Below the pieces are notes generated by a model. The model was not told where the DNA came from and ran no database searches. It saw only the letters and a list, made by a program, of their open reading frames with translations. From an uncultured Nitrospiraceae bacterium (GTDB taxonomy: Bacteria > Nitrospirota > Thermodesulfovibrionia > Thermodesulfovibrionales > Dissulfurispiraceae), in contig CAIJNL010000020.1 of NCBI GenBank assembly GCA_903822005.1, positions 1-52,322 of the forward strand: DNA of 52,322 bases. The letters run 5' to 3'. Below are positions 46,406-52,322 of the stretch, piece after piece (the stretch's first letter is position 1; the number at the start of each line of letters is the position of its first letter). A program made the translations under genes and the position numbers.

Positions 46406-47167
46406 CTACCGCTTTAAGGGCCCTTTCCCCCCGTTAAAAGCTGCCGTTTTCAGGGGCCTCGACATGATATATTTTATATGGGCGTCTATAAGCCCGGCTA
46501 TCTCGGACACCAGCGGCGCGGGCGCCTTGACCCTGTCGATGTTCGAAAAGTTCCACTTCATGAAACTCAGATAAAATCTCAGGGCGCTTTGGGAGAGGGT
46601 TATTGCTGCCGCCCCGTCCGTCTTGCAGGCATCACAGATAAGCGCGCCGTGCGAGACATAAAACCTGCCGCCCGCCCCTTCCAGGGTCTGCTTTGAGCAC
46701 CGCCCGCAAGCATCCAGTTTGGGCAGATATCCGGCCAGGCCCAAAAAGCGGACCTTGCAATAAAGGTAATACAATTCGTTGCCTTCCCCCGGCCTGATCT
46801 TTGACAGCAGCTTGTGAAGAAGCGAAAACATGCCGGCATTGGGGTCTCTCTCTGGGAGAAAGTGCATCAACAGCTCGAGGATCTCGCAGAGACTGACGAA
46901 TGAGTTGTAATCATCCCTGAGCGCGTAGAAAGGGGTGATTATGTCCGACTGGGTAAGCCTGGGCAGATTTGCGTCCTCTTTCCCGATAAAAGATATTTTC
47001 GAGTAAGTGAACGGCTCCAGGCTGCTGCCAAAGCGGCTTTTCATCTTTCGCGGGCTCTTGGCAAAGACCTTGACCAGTCCATAGTCAGTGGTCAGATAGG
47101 TGACTATGAGGTCTGCCTCCCCGAAAACTGAACTCCTGAGGACTATTCCTTCGGTTCTGCTAAGCAC
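46406..47167 (-). CDS. recO: DNA repair protein RecO
   Basis: A 253-residue RecO with an N-terminal OB fold (TEGIVLRSSVFGEADLIVTY at 5-24), a helical middle part and a zinc motif (CGRCSK near 152; ICDAC near 180). It helps RecR load RecA onto SSB-coated DNA. The start is GTG at 47167, overlapping the stop of the preceding gene as TAGTG. End of the aminotransferase-era-nuclease-recO unit. Confidence 0.92.
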   Translation of the reverse strand: MLSRTEGIVLRSSVFGEADLIVTYLTTDYGLVKVFAKSPRKMKSRFGSSLEPFTYSKISFIGKEDANLPRLTQSDIITPFYALRDDYNSFVSLCEILELLMHFLPERDPNAGMFSLLHKLLSKIRPGEGNELYYLYCKVRFLGLAGYLPKLDACGRCSKQTLEGAGGRFYVSHGALICDACKTDGAAAITLSQSALRFYLSFMKWNFSNIDRVKAPAPLVSEIAGLIDAHIKYIMSRPLKTAAFNGGKGPLKR

Positions 47168-47619
47168 TACATGATGTTCCCGAAGTCTTCGGGTTTAAGA
47201 TTTTTAAGCCATTCCTCAAGTTCGTCTGCCTTCCTTACTTCCAGAACGCCCTCCTCCACGAAGATCGGCACCTGCGCCCTCAGGGCCACAGCCACGGCAT
47301 CAGAGGGCCTCGAATCTATAGTTATTTCCTTTTTGCCGTCATAAACATAGATAAGCGCAAAATAGGTGTTCTCAACAATCTCGGTAATCACAACGCGATG
47401 GGCCTTGACCTCGAGGGAATCAAAGACATTCTTTATCAGGTCATGCGTAAGCGGCCTTGGAGTCACAACCTTGCCGATAGCGAGCGCTATCGAGTCGGCC
47501 TCGGGCTTGCCTATCCATATCGGGAGCGTGCCGTCACCGTTTACCTGCTGCAGGAGCAGTATGTACATACCGCTCCGGGGATCGAACAAAAGCCCCTCTA
47601 CCTTCATCTGTATAAGCAC
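47167..47619 (-). CDS. Bifunctional nuclease family protein (DUF151)
   Basis: A 150-residue protein from the GTG at 47619, whose first residues (VLIQMKVEGLLFDP) match the usual start of this family better than the upstream frame. Motifs: YILLLQQVNGDGTLPIWIGK, EADSIALAIG, RPLTHDLI and ITIDSRPSDAVAVALR. Members bind or cut nucleic acids, with RNase and DNase activity reported for some. GTG overlaps the era stop (TAGTG) and its own stop overlaps recO in the same way. An alternative ATG is at 47607. Confidence 0.88.
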   Translation of the reverse strand: MLIQMKVEGLLFDPRSGMYILLLQQVNGDGTLPIWIGKPEADSIALAIGKVVTPRPLTHDLIKNVFDSLEVKAHRVVITEIVENTYFALIYVYDGKKEITIDSRPSDAVAVALRAQVPIFVEEGVLEVRKADELEEWLKNLKPEDFGNIM

Positions 47620-48503
47620 TATTTGAACCCCAATTCCCTCAGCGCGCGTTCGTCTCCGCGCCAATCTTTTTTTATCTTGACCCACAGTTCCAGAAAGACC
47701 TTGGTGCCCAGCAGCCCTTCGATATCATGCCGGGCCCTCGTGCCGATCGACTTTAACCGCGATCCGTTTTTACCTATAATTATACCCTTCTGCCCGTCTC
47801 TTTCAATATAAATATTCGCCCGTATAAAGACAAGCCCCTCTTCCCGTTCGGTCCATTCCTCGATCTCGACAGCTGCCGAGTGAGGCACCTCTTCCCTCGT
47901 ATTCTCCATGATCTTTTCCCTGATGATCTCGGACGCCATGAAGCGTTCCATCTGATCAGTTACAATATCACCGGGGTAGAATTGCGGTCCTTCGGGAAGG
48001 TATTTCAGGATGGCCTCGATCAGTACGTCGACCCCTTCGTTCCTCAGGGCTGAGACAGGAATGACCTCTGCAAACGGACAGAGCTTGTTGTATGCATCGA
48101 TAACCGGCAACAGTTCTATCTTTTTGACGGTGTCTGCCTTGTTGATGACGAGGAATACCGGCTTGGAGATCTCTTTGAGCTTCTCGAGTATGAATATGTC
48201 GCCACTGCCGGGGGCTTCAGGTTCTACCATGAACAGCACCACCTCAACCTCATCAAGCGATGCGTAAGCCAGCCGGTTCATTGTCTCGCCGAGCATCTGG
48301 CGCGGCTTGTGTATGCCGGGTGTGTCGAGAAAGATGATCTGGGAGTCAGGCTGCGTCCTGATACCGGTGATCCTGTTGCGGGTCGTCTGGGGCATGGGTG
48401 TGACTATCGAGACCTTTTCCCCCAGAATAGTATTAAGCAGGGTTGATTTGCCTACATTGGGACGTCCTACAATTGCTGCATATCCGCTGCGAAATTTCTC
48501 CAT
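47619..48503 (-). CDS. era: GTPase Era
   Basis: A 294-residue GTPase for 16S rRNA and 30S maturation. G1 is GRPNVGKSTLLN, G2 TTRNRITG, G3 DTPGIHKPRQ and G4 NKAD; the C-terminal KH domain has the GxxG loop IIIGKNGSRLKSIG. ATG at 48503 starts four bases after the aminotransferase stop; a TTG at 48515 would overlap that gene. Confidence 0.95.
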   Translation of the reverse strand: MEKFRSGYAAIVGRPNVGKSTLLNTILGEKVSIVTPMPQTTRNRITGIRTQPDSQIIFLDTPGIHKPRQMLGETMNRLAYASLDEVEVVLFMVEPEAPGSGDIFILEKLKEISKPVFLVINKADTVKKIELLPVIDAYNKLCPFAEVIPVSALRNEGVDVLIEAILKYLPEGPQFYPGDIVTDQMERFMASEIIREKIMENTREEVPHSAAVEIEEWTEREEGLVFIRANIYIERDGQKGIIIGKNGSRLKSIGTRARHDIEGLLGTKVFLELWVKIKKDWRGDERALRELGFK

Positions 48504-48507
48504 TTGA

Positions 48508-49698
48508 TCAGGCAAGTCGCGCGACCGCCTCCCTGAGACGCTTTATGGCCTTGTCAATGGTCTCCATCGAAGTCGCGTATGAAATCCTTATATAATTGTC
48601 GTCTCCAAAGACCTCGCCATGCACGAGCGCGATATTCGCCTCTTCCAGCAGATAGAGCGCAAAGTCACGAGAGTTGTTTATCGGCCTCGATCCTGCTTTT
48701 TTCCCATAAAGCGCGGAAACGTTCGGGAAGGCATAGAATGCTCCGGCCGGGGTAAAACAGCTTATTCCGTCAATGCTGTTCAGGCCCTGGACCAGGAACT
48801 TCCTTCTCCTGTCGAACTCGTCGCGCATCATGCCTACAGAATCCTGGGGTCCCGTAAGAGCCGCTATTGCGGCCTTCTGGACCATTGATGCCGGACTCGC
48901 GGTAGACTGGCTCTGTATGTTGGTCATTGCCTTTACGATGTCCTTCGGGCCTGCTGCATAGCCCATGCGCCAGCCGGTCATGGCATATGACTTTGAAAAA
49001 CCATTCACCGCTATCGAAAGTTCCTTTATCTCTTTACCGAGTGTGCCTATGCTCACATGCTCATGGCCGTCATAAACGAGCTTCTCATAAATCTCATCCG
49101 CGACGACCAGGATATTGTGCTTGACAGCAATCTCTGCGACAGCCTGGAGGGTCTTTCTGTCATATATGCCGCCTGTAGGATTAGAAGGCGAATTCAGAAT
49201 CAGCGCCTTTGTCTTCTTTGTTATCTTGGCCTCCAGGGCTTCCGGCCTGAGCGCGAACCCGTCTTTCTCTTCAGTCTTCACAAAAACCGGGACCGCGTCG
49301 TTTAAAAGCACCTGGTCAGGATATGAAACCCAGTAAGGCGAAGGGATCAGCACTTCATCGCCGGGACCATAGCATGCCTGCGCAATGTTATACAGAGAAT
49401 GTTTTGCCCCGCAAGAGACGATTATCTGTTCACGCGTATAATCAAGGCCATTGTCCTTTTTGAGCTTCTCAATAATCGCATCCTTGAGCGGATCAATGCC
49501 GCCAACTGCGGTATATTTGGTGAAGCCATCCCTGATCGCCTTTATGGCTGCCTCTTTGATGTGATCGGGCGTGTCAAAATCGGGCTCGCCAACGCCAAAA
49601 TTGACGATATCTATGCCCTCGGCCTTCATCGCCTTGGCCTTTGTATCCATGGCAAAAGTCGGAGACGGTTTGATCTTCCCTACTCGTTCAGAAAGCAT
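48508..49698 (-). CDS. Class I aspartate aminotransferase
   Basis: A 396-residue PLP enzyme of the thermophile-type (Ib) aspartate aminotransferase group. GVGEPDFDTPDHI near 37-49, SPSNPTGGIYD near 168-178, the Schiff-base lysine in VNGFSKSYAMTGWRMGY (about 230-246) and the C-terminal substrate arginine in YIRISYA. It exchanges amino groups between aspartate and 2-oxoglutarate and may also act on prephenate. First gene of the unit with era, DUF151 nuclease and recO. Confidence 0.93.
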   Translation of the reverse strand: MLSERVGKIKPSPTFAMDTKAKAMKAEGIDIVNFGVGEPDFDTPDHIKEAAIKAIRDGFTKYTAVGGIDPLKDAIIEKLKKDNGLDYTREQIIVSCGAKHSLYNIAQACYGPGDEVLIPSPYWVSYPDQVLLNDAVPVFVKTEEKDGFALRPEALEAKITKKTKALILNSPSNPTGGIYDRKTLQAVAEIAVKHNILVVADEIYEKLVYDGHEHVSIGTLGKEIKELSIAVNGFSKSYAMTGWRMGYAAGPKDIVKAMTNIQSQSTASPASMVQKAAIAALTGPQDSVGMMRDEFDRRRKFLVQGLNSIDGISCFTPAGAFYAFPNVSALYGKKAGSRPINNSRDFALYLLEEANIALVHGEVFGDDNYIRISYATSMETIDKAIKRLREAVARLA

Positions 49699-49932
49699 AA
49701 AATCCTCCAGGCAATAAAATGGCTAAAATATTCATGAAGGGGCGGAAACTGCCACGATCACACGGTTTCATTATACACGATTTTGGGAAAAGAGGTCTCC
49801 CGGCCCAACAGCCGCTTTTATACATTCCTTTGCTTCTATTATACTTAAATATGGCTATTTTTAAAGACGACCTTATTGTTATGCAGTGGTCCCTAAGTGT
49901 AAATTCAAAATCCGTCAGCAAGCTCGGCACGA

Positions 49933-50265
49933 ATGGATAAGAAACTGATAGACAGGGCAAGGGAATTCGGGTTCGTAGCCCTTTGGTGGGCATGGCTCAT
50001 GAGGTATCAGGACGACGCTTCTGTGACTGCGCCTCCTGCGCCGCCTTTTCCGCACCTCGGGTTCGGATACCGCGCAGGGCAGTTTTGGCCGCGAGGCGCG
50101 TCAAGCGAAGATTCGACAGAAGAATGGGAGCTTTTTTCTGACACCATGGCTGTAGAACATCAGCTTGAGGGTTTAAGCATAAATGCGCTCTTCTGCTACA
50201 TAGAGTATCCGTCTTGCAGACTCTTTATCGATTCCGGCGGCACAGATTACAAGTTTCCAGGCTGA
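49933..50265 (+). CDS. Hypothetical protein
   Basis: A 110-residue protein I do not recognise. It begins DKKLIDRAREFGFVALWWAW, has a Pro/Gly/Phe-rich stretch (APPAPPFPHLGFGYRAGQFW) and an acidic Ser/Glu segment, and ends CRLFIDSGGTDYKFPG. The ribosome site is weak (no clear GGAGG). It lies 42 bases before the radical SAM gene on the same strand, so the two may be one unit. The 234-base gap before it, shared with the divergent aminotransferase, shows no other gene. Confidence 0.5.
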   Translation: MDKKLIDRAREFGFVALWWAWLMRYQDDASVTAPPAPPFPHLGFGYRAGQFWPRGASSEDSTEEWELFSDTMAVEHQLEGLSINALFCYIEYPSCRLFIDSGGTDYKFPG

Positions 50266-50307
50266 GATGATGCGTTATAATGTCCCATACATATCAATGA
50301 GTTTGAC

Positions 50308-51546
50308 ATGCTGAAGATCATTGCCGGCAATTTATATGTCGAGCTAACCACAGGGTCTCCATACGAGACCGGCAAGGCGCCGAAATACTTCCTGAAATTT
50401 CCTGACAAGTCAATTGCCGTTGTCTACAGATCGGGGATCATCAAGGGTGTGGGTGATATAAGCTCGACGACCCTCAGGACGCTTGGCGGCTCGTTTGTCA
50501 CAATAGAGCCTGATGTCAAGACCGGCGGGTATATCACGCTCAGCCCTGCCAAACAGGAACTTGACCAGTTTGACAAGACCATGGGTGACCTCGAATACCT
50601 GAAAGATTTTGTAACTGCCGGGAACCGGATATCGGTCTCCAGGCATGCTCGGCTCGAATATGAACCCTTTGTTCCGACTGATAACGATATCGTAGATTTC
50701 TTCAAAAAAATAAAAAGCCGGACTGAACTGGCTGCACTATCAAATGAACTGAATTCCCTTCTTGGCGCCATGGATATAATCCACCCGGCCATCGGGGACC
50801 TCGACTATCTGGCTTTTTCTCTTTCGCAGGGCTGCGATGGAGGATGCCTAAAATGCAACTTTCAGCATAACAGGAGCCTGCGTCCAAGGTCGGAAGACGA
50901 AATCAGCACGCAGATAGATTTTTACAAAAAATTATGTTCTTCGCACGAACGGGAAAAATTCGAGATCTTTGCGGGCAACCACAGGGGACTCGGCATTGAT
51001 TTTGAGCTCTTCACGGCCCATATCAGCAAGATCAGGAATGAGGCCGGCATGAGAAGCGGCAAGGTCTTTGCGTTCTGCAATGCTGAAGACATACTGCGGC
51101 TGAATGACCAATACGGCACTGCCAGGATGGAGTCGAGGATGCTGGGCCTGGGAATGCATCTGAATATCGGGGTGGAGAGCGGATCGCGCGCCGGACTTAA
51201 GGCATACGGCAAGAACCTCAAGATAGAAGCTATAAGAGAGGCCCTTAAAATACTCAAAAGCACGACAATGCCATACTCGGTGAATATCCTTGCAGGCGTT
51301 GAGTGGGAAAACCACCCTTTTGAGACGGTGCAGCTCTTTCGCGCCCTTTACCGTCCCGGCGACAACAGGCCGTCTGTATTCTCTTCAAAATTCATGAATG
51401 AAAAGGGCAAAGTAAATACCACGCTTGAGGCGGAACATTACAAGATATTCCGCAATACCCTTAATGATTGCGGCATTCATGTCTTCAGATATACCTTTAT
51501 ACCGTTCAATAAGGTCGCTGCCAAAACGCAGAAGGTGAAATGCTGA
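50308..51546 (+). CDS. Radical SAM protein of unknown function
   Basis: A 412-residue protein. The radical SAM cluster motif is Cys176, Cys180 and Cys183 in SLSQGCDGGCLKCNFQ (C-x3-C-x2-C). LGMHLNIGVESGSRAGLKAY near 282-301 corresponds to a SAM-binding strand. The C-terminal half resembles the TIM-barrel of B12-binding/Elp3-like members. The first 165 residues do not look like a B12 domain and are unassigned. No substrate protein or partner is evident besides the 110-residue protein upstream. The product is likely a cytosolic modifying enzyme; substrate unknown. Confidence 0.82.
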   Translation: MLKIIAGNLYVELTTGSPYETGKAPKYFLKFPDKSIAVVYRSGIIKGVGDISSTTLRTLGGSFVTIEPDVKTGGYITLSPAKQELDQFDKTMGDLEYLKDFVTAGNRISVSRHARLEYEPFVPTDNDIVDFFKKIKSRTELAALSNELNSLLGAMDIIHPAIGDLDYLAFSLSQGCDGGCLKCNFQHNRSLRPRSEDEISTQIDFYKKLCSSHEREKFEIFAGNHRGLGIDFELFTAHISKIRNEAGMRSGKVFAFCNAEDILRLNDQYGTARMESRMLGLGMHLNIGVESGSRAGLKAYGKNLKIEAIREALKILKSTTMPYSVNILAGVEWENHPFETVQLFRALYRPGDNRPSVFSSKFMNEKGKVNTTLEAEHYKIFRNTLNDCGIHVFRYTFIPFNKVAAKTQKVKC

Positions 51547-51667
51547 CGGGCAATACTTTTAAAGGCTTTTGCGCTTCTTTCAGACGACCACTACGTTTAA
51601 CTCCAAGAAGTATATTCACTTCATGCAGTTTTACAGAGTACGTACTGTGCGGATATGACATGCGCTC

Positions 51668-52182
51668 TTAATATCCAACTTCTCGCCCTGTCTCGCCCTC
51701 GGATCTCGGCAAGTAATTATTTATGCATTTGCTGTTAATGCGATAGATGCCGCTATTTTGTTTAACAAATTCCACACTGGTTCCAAGAATATGATTAACA
51801 AAGCCTAAGGATAATTCCTCGCCACCTGCTCTATTTCTCAAAACTTCATAGACAAGGAAAGCTGAGATGTCTCTTTCTTTAAGTAGGGACCATGATTTGG
51901 CAAACTCAATAACATTATTTTTTTTGGATACATAATCATCAATGTTGTCCTTTACAGTATATGTGGCTGGCGCAGTCCTAATAAATTCGAGACTATTAGA
52001 TAATCTTTGAGCAATAGTATATTCAGGATATTCTCTGTTCTTTCGTATCTCTTTGAGTACATCTCGAACATGCATGGGTTTCTTGGAGTGGGCAAGTATT
52101 TCATTAATTATCTCATCCAGTGATAACCTATCCGTGTTACTGCTGTTCTCCTTAACAGTCCCAATCTCAAACTTTTTATAAC
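51668..52182 (-). pseudogene. HARE-HTH-like protein, 5' end lost at a mobile element
   Basis: The frame is open from the right-hand repeat array to the stop at 51668. The first in-frame ATG is at 52075 and lies within a recognisable unit: LSLDEIINEILAHSKKPMHV, then VLKEIRKNREYPEYTIAQRL and ATYTVKDN. This resembles the HARE-type winged helix found with restriction and chromatin-like proteins. The C-terminal 80 residues are unassigned. There is no start codon or ribosome site before the domain, and the sequence upstream of about 52183 belongs to the periodic array, so the gene is probably truncated. Low GC against its neighbours suggests acquired DNA. Confidence 0.5.
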
Positions 52183-52187
52183 TGTTA

Positions 52188-52313
52188 CGTCCCAGCCACT
52201 CGGTACCGATTTTAGGGGGGCAAATCCCACCTAACCGGTACCAGTTCTAAGGTATCCAATCCCACCAAAACGAGACCAGTTTATCAGGGTTTAATCCCAG
52301 GCAAACGAGACCA
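52188..52313. repeat. Array of four 21-bp units at 35-bp spacing (IS21-type end)
   Basis: Units begin at 52188, 52223, 52258 and 52293, exactly 35 bases apart: CGTCCCAGCCACTCGGTACC, AATCCCACCTAACCGGTACC, AATCCCACCAAAACGAGACC and AATCCCAGGCAAACGAGACC (each plus one more base). The outermost is the most diverged. Spaced direct repeats inside one end are a known property of IS21-family elements, where they bind the transposase. A TG at 52183 could be the tip. No transposase is in view. Confidence 0.6.
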
Positions 52314-52322
52314 CCTGTAAGA

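Noticed and set aside
49719-49940. 73-codon plus frame between the aminotransferase and the 110-residue gene
   Set aside because: No good ribosome site, patchy hydrophobic composition, and it overlaps the probable divergent promoter region.
52188-52313. CRISPR array
   Set aside because: Units are 21 bases with 14-base gaps, diverge from each other, and no cas gene is present; IS end repeats fit better.

Overview
The window reads as one bacterial contig of an anaerobic or facultative, autotrophy-capable lineage. It carries ferredoxin-dependent 2-oxoglutarate oxidoreductase, HypF, membrane-linked tricarballylate oxidation, an Ino1 plus CDP-alcohol phosphatidyltransferase pair, and the ffh-rpsP-trmD-rplS-rnhB block. 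Nitrospirota or Desulfobacterota would fit, but no 16S or other decisive marker is present, so this is inference. Both ends lie in mobile elements: an IS3-type end at 1-140 that cuts an Rhs gene, and an array of 21-bp units at exact 35-bp spacing at 52188-52313 that looks like an IS21-type end. This suggests the contig stops at repeated insertion sequences.

Layout. 1-1.0 kb: IS3 fragment, truncated rhs, remnant ORF with its own terminator. 1.3-7.4 kb: an RpiR-type regulator, GntP permease, 2-hydroxyacid dehydrogenase, class II aldolase and FGGY kinase, a complete catabolic operon for an unidentified sugar acid or polyol. 7.4-9.6 kb: a secreted carboxymuconolactone-decarboxylase-like protein, a small channel-like membrane protein, and repeats. 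9.6-18.1 kb (minus): korDABC-sucCD-icd-aconitase, a reversible succinyl-CoA to citrate module in one transcription unit. 18.4-23.7 kb: tcuABC with a divergent LysR regulator, feeding cis-aconitate into the same module. 23.7-30.4 kb: hypF, katG, a ParE/Phd toxin-antitoxin pair and a DtxR regulator. 30.4-34.3 kb: rnhB, rplS, trmD, khpA, rpsP and ffh, with rimM missing from its usual place. 34.4-40.4 kb: TlpA-like lipoprotein, thioredoxin, a membrane-anchored TAXI protein, an FAD/NAD oxidoreductase and a VWA protein. 40.5-49.7 kb: dinG, a small protein, tRNA-Ser(CGA), tadA, YtxH and DUF948 proteins, the inositol lipid pair, then recO, a bifunctional nuclease, era and an aminotransferase. 49.9-52.3 kb: an unknown small protein, an unassigned radical SAM enzyme, and a gene broken by the right-hand element.

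The most unusual signal is not a gene. A family of imperfectly palindromic intergenic repeats of about 141-165 bp has four copies (9384-9530, 29555-29695, 42810-42954, 42976-43140). They share terminal arms and an internal core, and a 46-bp hairpin at 7401-7446 has the arms only and sits where a transcription terminator is expected. They resemble ERIC-type elements in design but not in any sequence I recognise.
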